The notes: generated by a model from the letters alone, not told the origin. DNA of 64,000 bases from Aradus depressus (GCA_963662175.1 OY759218.1:54567427-54631426); one strand, 5' to 3'. Positions 1-10,659 are shown, numbered from the stretch's first letter. Made by a program: numbers and translations.

Positions 1-195
1 ACGATTCGCCCATTAGTTAATGAGTTAGCTCTATATTTATACTTAGGTCCCCCCACAACCCCCCCTCCCGTTCAAAACTTTGGGACGCCACACACCTTTT
101 TTTCCTGTTTGGCTTTTAAAAAGACTACGTGTGAAATTTCATGACAATTCGACCATTAGTTAATGAGTTAGCTCTATATTTTTACTTAGGTCCCC

Positions 196-3124
196 GCCGG
201 GGCGACAGACTAATGGAGTTGATCGCCCGCCATCACCTGTGCATAGTCAACGACCAACATTCTCCGCCCACTTTTCGTAGTGCCAATGGAGAATCGCATA
301 TCGATGTCACGTTGGTTTCTGGAGAACTATACAGGGCTGTCGGTGGCTGGGGAGTCCGAGGGGTTACGTCTAGTGACCACGAAGTCCTAGACGTGAGGCT
401 CTTTGACGCGCAGCTATCGGCAGTCAGGTCTAGGGATCCTCGCTTTGCAACTCGCAAAGCGATACCGGAAGCCTTCGTGGCCGCCGCTGCTGCCTACTCC
501 TGTGACGAAGAATGGGAAGGTCTCAGGGGTTCCGACCCGGTCGACCAGATTGAGGAGGGTGCCGACAGACTCAGTAGTATTCTGCTGAGGGCTGCCGACG
601 AGACCATCCCCAGGAAGGTCGACCGATTGAGGAAAGTCCCCTGGTGGAGCGAAGACCTCACCCTCGCCAAAAGGGCCGTTTATCGTGCCAGGAGGCGGTA
701 CCAGCGGTGCCGAGATCAGCTCCATCGGGTTATTCGCAGGGAAGAGTACCGGCAGCTCAGCGAGGCCTACGGTCGGAGCATCGAAGCCGCCAAGATAACA
801 AGCTGGAGAAGGTTCGTAGAGGACGAGTCCAGCAAAAACCCGTGGGGGATTCCCTATCGGATCGCCACTGGGAGGTTCAAGACGGTCGCCCCGGTGGCCT
901 CAATCAGGAATGGCATCCAGCATGCCTTGTCCCTGGAGGAGGCCAGCGGGATGTACCTACGCCAAGCCTTCCCGGAGGATGACCCGGCAGGGGATACACC
1001 CATCCAACATAACATCAGGTGTGCTGCCCGTGACTTGCCGGACACGGAGGATGCCCCCGATTGGGATGAGCTGGATCTGACCCTGGTGATTGGGAGGCAG
1101 AAGCGTGGCGGCGCCCCTGGGAGCGATCTCATGGACGCGGCCATGATCAAGAAAGCCTACCCGGTCATTAAGACAGATGTACTCTACCTGTACAATGCCT
1201 GCCTGGGACGAGGCCACTTCCCGAGTGCTTGGAAACGTGCCTTGGTGTGCACGTTTGTCAAGCCTGGGGATAGGGACCTTTCCTTGGCAAGCAGCTACAG
1301 ACCGATCAGTCTTCTGTCTCTGTTCGGTAAGATACTGGAAGGACTCGTCCTTGACAGGATCCGCACCCAAGTATACGCCTTCGTATCCCCTAGACAGTAT
1401 GGTTGCTTGAGGGGTAGGTCAACCGAGGACGCGTTGATAACGCTGAGGTCGGATGTTGAAGGGAACAGAAGCAAATATGCCCTCTGTATCTTCTTCGACA
1501 TCGCGGCGGCGTTTGACTGCGCCTGGTGGCCTGCCATCCTCACACAACTGCGTGCTATGGGACCGCCAAGGAATATATTTGGGCTGATATCCAGTTTCCT
1601 CGACGGCCGTTCTGCGACTGTAAGTCAGCTGTATGCCAGCACATCAGTGAACATCACTAGAGGATGCCCCCAGGGCTCGGTCTTAGGACCAACACTCTGG
1701 AACATACTCCTTGATGGACTGCTCCGTGAACTCGAGAATCATGAATATAAGGCCATAGCCTATGTTGACGATCTCGTAATCACGGTGCACGCTGATAACC
1801 GGGCAGCTCTGACCCGCACAGCCCAAACCGCCATCGACTTCGTCGACAGCTGGTGCTGCGCCAATAAGCTGGCCCTCTCACCAAGCAAGACTATGGCCCT
1901 GCTAATGAGAGGGAAAACCAACGCCCGCCACCCCTTCTCCTTGGGGATCCGAGGGATGCGCGTTGAATTTCCGGAGACGGTCACATACCTAGGTGTGAGG
2001 CTGGGTCCGGGCTTCAGGGCGACTCCCCACGCTGTTGCCATCAAAGAAAGGACAAATGCTACTTTCAACGCTCTGAGCTGCCTCGCTCGCGCAACATGGG
2101 GCCTCAAGTACTCAGCGTGTAGAACAATCTACACGGGGGTGTTCGAGGCTGTGGCTCGATACGCTGCTGCAGGATGGTGGTTACGTCCCACCAAGCAGCA
2201 GAGAACGAGACTACTGCAGGCCCAAAGAGCTGCCCTCCTGAGAGTCACAAAGGCCTATCGTACTGTCTCCACTGCAGCGCTACAGGTGCTGGCAGGAGCT
2301 CCGCCCATAGACTTGGTCTTGGACGGGGCGGTCGCCTCGTACTACTGTAGACGCAATCTGCCCCTGAGAACAGATATAGATGAGCCCTTGCGCCTCGTCC
2401 TGGAGGGCGAGCTACGTGGACAGAACAGACCAGAGCGTTGCAAGGACATAGTCCAAGACTGGATAATGGACAGGTGGCAACAACGATGGTCGCACTCCTC
2501 CGACGGGCGAACGACATTCACGTATCTACCTGACGTCCGGGTCCGCCTGCGCTCCACTTGGGTACAACCCGATCACTGGACTTCTCAGGTACTTTCAGGT
2601 CACGGTGACTTCAACTCCAAACTCTTCTTCTTCAAGAGGAAGGATAGCCCGAACTGTTCGTGTGGCGGCATAGAGACTGCAGAACATGTGGTCCTCGATT
2701 GTCCCCTGTACGACAGGTCTAGGGTGGAGTTGATCCGCGCGACAGGATCGTACCTGGGATTGACCCTGCCGGAGTTGATAACGGAGTCGAACTATCCGGC
2801 GTTCGGCCGGTTTATCACCTCCTGGCGGGAACAGAAAAAGGCCCTTTGACCCGGCGCCGGGGGCGATTGACGGGTCGGGCCCGAGTCCTACCCCCGGCGA
2901 CCGCGATGTAGAAGCAGCCCCACTCCACCGATCTCGAGCTCTCTCGGCGCCACCAGGCAGCCGCATCTTAAGGGGGCCCGGGAGCGCCAGTCTGTCCCGT
3001 AAGGGACCAAAGGCTGTCGCCCCCGGACACCCACAGCAACAGTAAATAAAACTATACTATATATATATATGTACTTCCTCCTTCCCCGACGATAAGCGGG
3101 CCGGGTGATTTACCGGAGCACCCG

Positions 3125-3158
<34 letters not shown>
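196..3158 (+). mobile_element. R1-clade non-LTR retrotransposon, 5'-truncated, 12-bp target duplication
   Basis: The element is bounded by ACTTAGGTCCCC at 184-195 and again at 3159-3170, directly after a poly(A) tail at 3125-3158. The target is one unit of the Helitron minisatellite. The 5' end is truncated within the endonuclease domain. A GC-rich 3' UTR (2850-3124) follows the stop codon. Its base composition is far richer in GC than the AT-rich surroundings. R1-clade elements are known for site-specific insertion (28S rDNA, telomeric or simple repeats), so a repeat target is notable. Confidence 0.9.
198..2849 (+). CDS. R1-clade ORF2 fragment: endonuclease C-terminus, reverse transcriptase, C-terminal zinc finger
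   Basis: This frame encodes the polymerase of a non-LTR retrotransposon, which nicks target DNA and copies its own RNA onto the nick. It is open without a stop to TGA at 2847-2849. The ATG at 141 lies in the flanking minisatellite, so the first 19 or so codons from there are not element sequence. The N-terminus keeps only the end of the APE endonuclease (SHIDVTLVS, then SSDHEVL). RT motifs follow in order: SYRPISLLSLFGK, FDIAAAFDCAWWP, GCPQGSVLGPTLWN, the YVDD catalytic box and TYLGVRLG. The AFDxxWWP and GPTLWNILLDGL signatures point to R1 rather than Jockey. The C-terminus has a CSC-x8-H-x4-C zinc-knuckle-like motif. The RT looks catalytically intact, but truncation of the endonuclease makes the copy non-mobile on its own. 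Confidence 0.9.
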   Translation, partial: RGDRLMELIARHHLCIVNDQHSPPTFRSANGESHIDVTLVSGELYRAVGGWGVRGVTSSDHEVLDVRLFDAQLSAVRSRDPRFATRKAIPEAFVAAAAAYSCDEEWEGLRGSDPVDQIEEGADRLSSILLRAADETIPRKVDRLRKVPWWSEDLTLAKRAVYRARRRYQRCRDQLHRVIRREEYRQLSEAYGRSIEAAKITSWRRFVEDESSKNPWGIPYRIATGRFKTVAPVASIRNGIQHALSLEEASGMYLRQAFPEDDPAGDTPIQHNIRCAARDLPDTEDAPDWDELDLTLVIGRQKRGGAPGSDLMDAAMIKKAYPVIKTDVLYLYNACLGRGHFPSAWKRALVCTFVKPGDRDLSLASSYRPISLLSLFGKILEGLVLDRIRTQVYAFVSPRQYGCLRGRSTEDALITLRSDVEGNRSKYALCIFFDIAAAFDCAWWPAILTQLRAMGPPRNIFGLISSFLDGRSATVSQLYASTSVNITRGCPQGSVLGPTLWNILLDGLLRELENHEYKAIAYVDDLVITVHADNRAALTRTAQTAIDFVDSWCCANKLALSPSKTMALLMRGKTNARHPFSLGIRGMRVEFPETVTYLGVRLGPGFRATPHAVAIKERTNATFNALSCLARATWGLKYSACRTIYTGVFEAVARYAAAGWWLRPTKQQRTRLLQAQRAALLRVTKAYRTVSTAALQVLAGAPPIDLVLDGAVASYYCRRNLPLRTDIDEPLRLVLEGELRGQNRPERCKDIVQDWIMDRWQQRWSHSSDGRTTFTYLPDVRVRLRSTWVQPDHWTSQVLSGHGDFNSKLFFFKRKDSPNCSCGGIETAEHVVLDCPLYDRSRVELIRATGSYLGLTLPELITESNYPAFGRFITSWREQKKAL

Positions 3159-3161
<3 letters not shown>

Positions 3162-4159
3162 TAGGTCCCCCCACAACCCCCCCTCCCGTTCAAAACTTTG
3201 GAACGCCACACACCTTTTTTTCCTGTTTGGCTTTTAAAAAGACTACGTGTGAAATTTCATGACGATTCGCCCATTAGTTAATGAGTTAGCTCTATATTTA
3301 TACTTAGGCCCCCCCACAACCCCCCCTCCCGTTCAAAACTTTTGGACGCCACACACCTTTTTTTCTTGTTTGGCTTTTAAAAAGACTACGTGTGAAATTT
3401 CATGACAATTCGACCATTAGTTAATGTGTTAGCACTATTTATATACTTAGGCCCCCCTTACAACCCCCCCTCCCGATCAAAACTTTGGGACGCCACACAC
3501 CTTTTTTTCCTGTTTGGATTTTAAAAAGACTACCTGTGAAATTTCATGACAATTCGCCCATTAGTTAATGAGTTAGCACTATTTTTATACTTAGGTCCCC
3601 CCACAACCCCCCCTCCCGTTCAAAACTTTGGAACGCCACACACCTTTTTTTCCTGTTTGGCTTTTAAAAAGACTACGTGTGAAATTTCATGACGATTCGC
3701 CCATTAGTTAATGAGTTAGCTCTATATTTATACTTAGGCCCCCCCACAACCCCCCCTCCCGTTCAAAACTTTTGGACGCCACACACCTTTTTTTCTTGTT
3801 TGGCTTTTAAAAAGACTACGTGTGAAATTTCATGACAATTCGACCATTAGTTAATGTGTTAGCACTATTTATATACTTAGGCCCCCCTTACAACCCCCCC
3901 TCCCGATCAAAACTTTGGGACGCCACACACCTTTTTTTCCTGTTTGGATTTTAAAAAGACTACCTGTGAAATTTCATGACAATTCGCCCATTAGTTAATG
4001 AGTTAGCACTATTTTTATACTTAGGCCCCCCCACAACCCCCCCTCCCGATCAAAATTTTGGGACGCCACATAGCCTATTATTCAATCGGGCTCAAAAGAA
4101 TGCTACATGGGCAGTTTCATAAAAATCCGTCCCGCGGTTTGGGCGTGATGCTGGAACAA

Positions 4160-4225
4160 ACATACATACATACATACATACATACATACATACATACATA
4201 CATACAAACAAACAAACAAACAAAC
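4160..4225. repeat. (CATA)n then (AAAC)n microsatellite
   Basis: About eleven CATA units are followed by about five AAAC units just inside the 5' end of the minus-strand Helitron. Simple tetranucleotide tracts at this position occur in several arthropod Helitrons. Confidence 0.9.
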
Positions 4226-4250
4226 CCCGTTTCAGCTTTATTAATATAGA

Positions 4251-5195
4251 TGATCAATCGCTTTTAACGTCTGACCTGACCATCTCAGTCCACTTGAAGT
4301 ATAAACTGCATTGCCCCAGCGGTCGATTCGAACCGCTTTAAATGTGTTTGTTTAGAACCGTTTTAAAAAGGATTGATCATGAAAAGCAAAAGTGACCAGA
4401 GAGCAATATTATTGTTTAGGTATTTGTAGTTTCTAACTGATATCTGCCTCAATCGGAACCTCTAAATACATTCTTAAGTCCCTTTCTTTTTGGATAGTCT
4501 TCATCTATTATAATTTGCATACCGAGAGGCATAATTTATGCTTCCGGGTATTCGCATGTCCTGGTCAGCGTTAGAGAAGGCGCATCAGCTGGCCAGTGGA
4601 ATACCACCAACACCTAATACGTGTGGAGACTCATATTAATGTGGCTCTACACACAAACTGTGATTAGGATTTAAGTAATAATTAAGAGGTTATATTTAAC
4701 ATAAAAATTGATTTTTCTACGTTGAGTTTACTAAGGTCTGTGTTTAAATAAAATTGGTAAACCATGACGCGTAAAATTTAATTAAAAGGTTGAACCTAAT
4801 CAAATAAATACGAACTCTTGTACATACAAGGAGGATCATAAACAAACATTTTCAGCACAACTCGGACTCACTTATCTTCAATATTTCTCTAGTTATAAGA
4901 AAAAGTTTGACAAAAATAGAAATTTTTTAAAAAATCACCAGAAATTATCTATTTGTTATGTTTATTCTCGAGTTTCACCACGGTAACTTGCTTTTAATTC
5001 TGAATCGAACAAAAAACATTTGGTCAAAATATCTGCAAAATTCGCTGAATGGCAGGGTATTTTCTGAATTTTTTCCAACAAGTTATAATTTTCTTTATAA
5101 AATAATGTTTTTATAAGTTGATAAATTTTTTTTGTATAAATGAGGTGAAAGTGAATTCATTTGTGAATAAAATGACGTTGGTTTCATCTTGATAC
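4251..5195. other. Unassigned intergenic DNA
   Basis: AT-rich sequence with no ORF, repeat or RNA structure that I can recognise. Confidence 0.5.
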
Positions 5196-5408
5196 TGTTA
5201 GAATATCAGTAAATTCATATTACAGAATGCGTAACTAGCGACATCTGTAGTGTGTTTGTGACCATGCTATACAGAGGGAGTAGTAAGATGGCGCTTGCCT
5301 AGGAAGCTCGGTCTTGTATCTATATATGTTTATATCCTGTTTTATCTTTATAATCAGTCATGAATAAATGTGTTATTGTGTGAATTAGTATTTCATCTTT
5401 ATTCAACA
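5196..5408 (+). mobile_element. Possible solo LTR, copia-like
   Basis: The stretch starts TGTTAGAATATCAG and ends TTCAACA, the TGTT...AACA termini usual for copia LTRs. It has a TATA-like run near 5320 and an AATAAA at about 5363 near its end, as expected of a short LTR. I do not find a matching 5-bp target duplication (GATAC against ACCTC), no primer-binding site follows, and no second copy is in the window. Confidence 0.35.
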
Positions 5409-6090
5409 ACCTCTGAACATATAGAATCAGTCATTATTATTAACAGATACAATCAGTAGAACAGCCTGGGCAGACTTTTGTCTCGAAAAAGTCAGTTTTT
5501 GACCACTGTGCGCTGTGGCCCTCGATATCCCATAAAATAATAAGGCTAAGTGAATAACTGAGCGTCTAATTCTTTTGAATTTTAATGTAGCACAGTTTCG
5601 GTGAGATATGAATTGATGTAAACTTATGCCCAGAATATCTGAGAAGTTTGAAGCCATTTCGATTAAATCAGTCTGATGAAGGATTAGTCGAATTAAAACG
5701 TGAATATAATCCCATTGAAAGTTGGATGAACTTTGAAATAAATTTAAATTTATAAATAGTGCAGGCTAGTTAAAGACCAATAGTCAGTTTATCTCGGCCT
5801 CTAAGGACCCAGTTGTTCCGATGTGAATTTCGAAGGCTTTTAATTTTAAAGAGGTTGGTTACCTGGTATGTCTTTGGTTGCGTTCACAAATTCCACCCAG
5901 AAGTCACCTGGTTTAGGATGGCATGTTTTGTTCCCTCGCCCCATCCTGGAGGCTTCATCTCTCTAAGCCAGCAGTACCTCTAATAAAGAAAAATTGTAAT
6001 ATTGGCCTGCTTTCCATAACAACTGGACAAGTGAAAAGTCGACTTGAACATAAAATTGTTTTAATTTCAAAATATATTTTCTTAAAAAAT
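5409..6090. other. Unassigned intergenic DNA
   Basis: No coding signature or repeat unit recognised. Short open frames here lack any family motif. Confidence 0.45.
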
Positions 6091-6400
6091 TATCAAGATC
6101 AGATAATTACGAGCAACGAATTAAATTTCTTGCTCCAAAAATGGAGATCACAATATAAAATATATACAACAACCAGAGCAATGAAGCGAATAAAAAATAT
6201 CAAGAATAAAACGGAAGTCGGTGAACACCTACTTTCTACTTCCCCAGCACGAATTAATCAATTAAAAATATTATATATGTTTTATTCTTGATATTTTTTA
6301 TTCGCTTCATTGCTGTGGTTGTTGTATATATTTTATATTGCGATCTCCATTTTTGGAGCAAGAAATTTAATTCGTTGCTCGTAATTATCTGATCTTGATA
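6091..6400. repeat. Inverted repeat, two 122-bp arms, 66-bp loop
   Basis: Arm 6091-6212 and arm 6279-6400 are reverse complements with two mismatches that I can see. The loop is 6213-6278. The transcript would fold into a long hairpin. No terminal motif or target duplication identifies a transposon family; a foldback MITE is the likeliest origin. A (TA)n run follows directly and is the insertion site of the LTR element at 6418. Confidence 0.85.
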
Positions 6401-6417
6401 TATATATATATATATAT

Positions 6418-7466
6418 TGTAGCATGCCTACCTTATAGACAATATATAATGCTCAGAACTAGCGATGCTGCAGAGAATCGCGATCGGAGTAAAATATGGC
6501 TTGTGAGGTGTTGAACGAAAGAGAATTGCATTCGGAAGAACATGCTCGAAACCAGCGATGGCTGCGAGGGAATCGCAATCGCTGGGAGCAGAAACAAAGG
6601 ACAATAGAGATGGGGAGTAAAAAGGAAGCCAGGATAATTGTCGGCATCCTGTGTGATAATTATATTGTCGGCATCATTATTTTATTAAACAGGTTTTTCA
6701 CATAACTCTAATGAATATCCGCTGGGATTCACAGCTTAATATCCGCAGGCTATCACAGAACTTTGTATCAACCGGTCACCACGTTACTACTATATTTGAC
6801 AGTGAGTTTCAGTATGTGATTTTAGATTCTTGGTTCACGTCTCGGATGATCAATACGTATAGTTTATATTTGACAGTGAGTTTGAATATGTGAATTGAGC
6901 AGTATTCGTTCATGTTTGGTGCCATTCAGGCGAGTGAGATACATTTTGATTTCGGACGCTCATAAACTCAGTGAACAATCTAAATTCTATTGTGGCCTCC
7001 AGGCAGACCTACAAGGACTAGGTGAGTAGATGGGGTCTGAGGGATGTACATCAAGGATGATCACATCGCCACCTCCAGGGATCAGTATCGAGGTACCTCG
7101 TAATTAACGTAGAAAGTCCTTCAGACATATGGCCAATTTATATTCAATTGTTTTTTCTTTTATAAATATTATACGTTCTTCTAAAATAAATATGTTAATG
7201 TTCTAGGGTTTGAGTTGTCCATTCTATTTCCCCCCTCCCATTCTTCTTCTGGTTGACAGCAATAATTAATTATTGTTAATTACTGAGGTCAACTAACAGT
7301 TAGGAACTTGTACCCGTCCTTCTCGTGGGAGTGCATTTGGCTATCCAGGTATTGTTTTTATTAAAGTCGCGATGTAAAAATACTCAATTTTAATCATTTT
7401 TCCGATATAATTTTATATTTACTAATTACGTAAAAATGAACTCACGCAGGAAGGAGAGGTGGTATA
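6418..7466 (+). repeat. 5' LTR of copy 1
   Basis: Starts TGTAGCATGCC and ends GGTGGTATA. It is about 1.05 kb long and closely matches the 3' LTR, but lacks a stretch of about 130 bp present there (near 11022-11175) and keeps a stretch near 7290-7332 that the 3' LTR lacks. The U3 part holds two copies of the GCGATCGC-rich element described separately. Confidence 0.9.
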
Positions 7467-7468
7467 AT

Positions 7469-7486
7469 TGGCGCCCGAACAGGGAC
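7469..7486 (+). promoter_or_regulatory. Primer-binding site for tRNA-Lys
   Basis: TGGCGCCCGAACAGGGAC lies 2 nt after the LTR end. This 18-mer is complementary to the 3' end of animal tRNA-Lys (the Lys3 type, also used by Osvaldo) and starts minus-strand DNA synthesis. Copy 2 has the same 18 bases at 41346-41363. Confidence 0.95.
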
Positions 7487-7914
7487 TTGATTTGTTTATT
7501 AATTATGATAATTAGTATAATTAGTGAACCCCACTAATTGGTCCCTAATTAATTAATTAAATTAATTTTTTTTTCTTTTGCTTTTTAACGTAGATTCCAG
7601 CCTATTGGGCTAAAATGATATATTTTTCCTTAAAATCGGTAATTTAGAAACAAAACTGAAGAAGGATGGGAGGGATTAAGGAATACGAATGACATCAGTT
7701 ATTAATATTTTATTTTTTTTTGACATTTAAAATTTTTCTTGTGTAATTTTAGTATGCAGTATTTTAATTTTTTTTTTACATATTATAACTATTGTTGTAT
7801 TGTGATGCCATCTGACAGGTCACCATAGAAATTAGATTAGCACCAGACCTCCCGTAATATTAATTGTTTTTGTTTTGAGTTAATTGTTTTGAGATATATA
7901 TTTCGTTTACCAGC

Positions 7915-8847
7915 ATGGAAGGGAAAGGGAAGTCGGACTTAGAGCCGATACAGACACGGTCTAGGAAAACTATCCGTACGCCCCCGGAGTCCCCGGTAGA
8001 AAAGCCTAAATTTGACCTAGAGGCGATGTTTAAGGCCATGCAGGAACAGATTTCGGGACTAGGACAACAGGGAAAGGCCATGCAGGAACAGATAGGACAG
8101 CAGGGAAAGGCCATGCAGGAACAGTTAGGACAGCAGGGAAAGGCCATGCAGGAACAGATAGAACAACAGGGAAAGGATTTAAAAGCGGAAATACAGAAAC
8201 AGGGAAAACAGACTTCGGAGATAAAGGAACAAATTTCGGCAATGGCAAATAATATCGAATCCATTAAACGTAAGATGGGTACCGTACAATCTGAATCTAG
8301 ACAGGACGATTTAGAAGAGAGATATGACAAACATGTTTCTGAAGTTAGGGACATGGTAGATGTTTGTTATCCGGAAATGACAGGTGGGATCGTGTCAGAA
8401 ACACTGCATCTAGATAAGGAGGAAGAGCCCATCGACAAACAGACATACCCCGACAATACTATGACCGCCCCAGACCACGTAAATTCATTAATTATAGAAG
8501 AGGACGAAGTAACAGACAGACCGACAGACAATGACCTAGTGACATTTACCATACCAGAAGGACATAAGGATTGGCATACGAACCAGACTTTTGCTCGCGA
8601 ACAGCCTAACAATGTCACCTTCCAAGATGCCTACGTGGGGAATTGCGAACGTGGTGAGGTGGCGTTCAGTAATAGCGTTTTGTATTTGCCCAACCATGTT
8701 GTATCCAAATTGTTGTTATTCTGGGAAGGACCTTACCAGATTTTAGATAAGGAAAGTCCTCAAAATTTTATTTTAGGACACCTCGGCAGCGACGTAGAAG
8801 GAGGAATATTTTATATGACCTCACAGAAGCCGTGTATTAGCGGATAA
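7915..8847 (+). CDS. Gag(N)-integrase(C) fusion protein of the non-autonomous LTR element, copy 1
   Basis: 310 codons from an ATG to TAA with no break. Residues 1-45 are polar. Residues 38-48 (KPKFDLEAMFK) match the start of the gag gene at 28577-29725. Residues about 50-90 carry a QGKAMQEQ coiled-coil repeat built of four 33-bp units (8062 to about 8170). The region up to about residue 264 (LPNHVVSKL) follows gag. It then jumps directly to LLFWEGPYQIL and GHLGSDVEGGIF, the C-terminal end of a Ty3/Gypsy integrase. Capsid, protease, RT, RNase H and the integrase core are missing. The frame is kept across the junction at about 8710-8715 and the same junction occurs in copy 2. The product could be a packaging or decoy protein, or just an ORF passed along with the RNA; I cannot tell which. 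Confidence 0.85.
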   Translation: MEGKGKSDLEPIQTRSRKTIRTPPESPVEKPKFDLEAMFKAMQEQISGLGQQGKAMQEQIGQQGKAMQEQLGQQGKAMQEQIEQQGKDLKAEIQKQGKQTSEIKEQISAMANNIESIKRKMGTVQSESRQDDLEERYDKHVSEVRDMVDVCYPEMTGGIVSETLHLDKEEEPIDKQTYPDNTMTAPDHVNSLIIEEDEVTDRPTDNDLVTFTIPEGHKDWHTNQTFAREQPNNVTFQDAYVGNCERGEVAFSNSVLYLPNHVVSKLLLFWEGPYQILDKESPQNFILGHLGSDVEGGIFYMTSQKPCISG

Positions 8848-10659
8848 ATTTACAAGCAGGCTAAAGTACCGCTAGGGCACTTTTTGAGACTTAACGATCT
8901 TACTTCAGCCGAGTTAAGGGGGGCGATTATTGCAGACGAGATCGCGGCCCAAGAGTCAGGGAAGAGATTTGTGACGTCTCTATGGGTGTCCATTCCCAGC
9001 TATCCCAGGAACAGGTAGACAAAGTCACACACACATAAAACCGACACTATTCTTTATTATTTGGGTATTATTTATTATTTTACACTAACGGCCAACATCT
9101 CATTACAAAACAGTACACACAGAAATTGCACATATACATTTATTGGGGACACGGGATTTATTATTTAATTTTATTTTTTTAATAGGATAAGGCAGACGGG
9201 GACATTCTGGCACTCCCCTGGGGCTTAACATCGAGCATACCCCCCTTAGTCGAGCTCAAAGATTCCGAAGTGAATCGCCAGGTTGTAGATAAAATTTAGA
9301 TAATAAGTTAGGATAATTTGTTTATATTTAGTAATAGGATATTTTTTTAAATAGTGTTAGTAATTTTTTTTTATATTAGTACTGTTAGGATAATTAAGAT
9401 AGGATAGGTTTGAGGGTTCATTTTTATTTAATATAATTGTAGGAGGGGGCAGACGAGTTATGGACTGGCCATCCAGAGGAATTTACCTACGTATATAAGT
9501 TGATTAGGAAAGTGGATCCGACGAGGCTGACAGCGGGGTGATGGCACACATTGGTGAATGGTCCTATATGATAAATGTATTCCAAGTATGTTCGTATTAT
9601 TGTTTGTGATGTTCCATAAATGTATCTCTTCAATTTTTTTGTTTTGTATTTTTGAGTAATAATTGTATTAGTATCCGACCGTGTGTATCTATTGAAAATG
9701 TCACATTAACTCATTTTCATTCTATTTGACCATTATGTTAGCCCATTGATATTTTTTAAATGTATTGGTCACATATATTCAGGTATGGACCTTATTTATT
9801 ATGATGCAGTGTCGACCACGGTAGGTCAAATGTCAATTTTGTTATTTTATTTAAGAAATCCTAGGGCAAGGTGCCGAAGCATACATGACTGAAGGGGGAT
9901 ATAGATATTATAAACTAGAGGGGATTCCAAGAATTGAATATTTAATTATCGTACACACGGAGAAGGGGCCACTCCATTGATGCTGTAGAATCCATTTAAA
10001 GGGGCGGGAGTTTGTTTTACTTATTTTTTTTTACGCCATGAACTGACTGTTTGAACTGAAGAAAGGGTTTCGCTACTTGATTAATGCGGATGCCGGAATT
10101 TACATATGTTTATGAAACTGAGATGGGATTTGAGTGGGCTTATTTTTCTATTTTATAATTCGTCGTCGTTCCGGCAGAAGGTAAATACCTGTCGAAGGCC
10201 TAAGGAGGCATATGGTTAGGGTCTGGTCAACCCAAATTTTTGTTGAAGCGGATTAAGGATATGGGAATTCAGTTGAAACATTGTCGAGGCGTGGGGCCGT
10301 TTTGGATGTTTTAACCAGTCAGTGAATGTATGCTAGAAATAGAATCGTCGTTATTTGCCAATGGAGAGGGTCAACTCCAAGAAGTACAGTGTAAAGTAGA
10401 CTCATGCTTTGGTCACGCATGCATAGGCAAGCCATGCCGAATAGAAAGGAAATTTAAAATCATGTTTTGGTCACACATGATAATGAGGTCGATACCTGAG
10501 TATTTGTAATATATAATTATTTTATTATGACTTTGGGCAAGTCTTTCTTTTAATGAATATTGGTTAAGTGTATATGCTCAGTGAACGAGCAAGTGTTAAG
10601 TGAAAATAATAAAATATGTGACTTCCAATGGTAATTTAGCCGACATATTTTATTTTAAC
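8848..10659 (+). other. Conserved non-coding 3' region of the LTR element
   Basis: About 1.8 kb lies between the ORF stop and the polypurine tract, and it is conserved in copy 2 (42521-44290). It includes blocks such as CGGCAGAAGGTAAATACCTG and a near-duplicated GGTCACGCATG motif around 10410-10480. The first 200 bp may be the last codons of an ancestral pol. No open frame with env or other motifs is seen. Confidence 0.6.

Larger units (their letters stand above)
1..4075. repeat. 143-bp minisatellite with a 430-bp higher-order unit
   Basis: Each unit contains ACTTAGGYCCCC, a C-rich stretch, 'CAAAACTTT', a 'CACACACC' run and TTTCATGAC. Unit starts fall at 41, 184, then 3159, 3302, 3445, 3589, 3732, 3875 and 4019, so spacing is 143 or 144 bp. 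Units 3159-3588 and 3589-4018 are almost identical as blocks of three, giving a 430-bp higher-order repeat. The gap from 196 to 3158 is a retrotransposon insertion. Confidence 0.9.
1..4250 (-). mobile_element. Helitron (non-autonomous), 5' end at 4250, runs off the left edge
   Basis: Read on the minus strand, the sequence from 4250 starts TCTATATTAATAAAG and is preceded by A, which fits Helitron insertion between A and T and a 5' TC terminus. A (TTTG)n/(TATG)n tract and a stretch on 'CCAGCATCACGCCCAAAC' follow, then an array of about 143-bp units. The same unit, in the opposite orientation, fills the Helitrons at 14956-20506 and 39713-40433. No Rep/helicase coding is visible, so this copy is non-autonomous. 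The 3' CTRR end lies outside the window. The R1-clade element at 196-3158 is nested in it. Confidence 0.7.

Noticed and set aside
141..197. ATG at 141 as the start of the R1-clade protein
   Set aside because: It lies in the Helitron minisatellite left of the target duplication; the in-frame link to the LINE is accidental.
6496..6705. 69-codon ORF repeated at 10757-10966
   Set aside because: Repeated only because it lies in the two LTRs of copy 1; the frame is not kept in the related LTRs at 21811 and 44299.
7860..8354. Cys/Ser-rich ORF antisense to the fusion gene
   Set aside because: Shadow of the 33-bp repeats in the real gene; codon pattern follows the plus strand.
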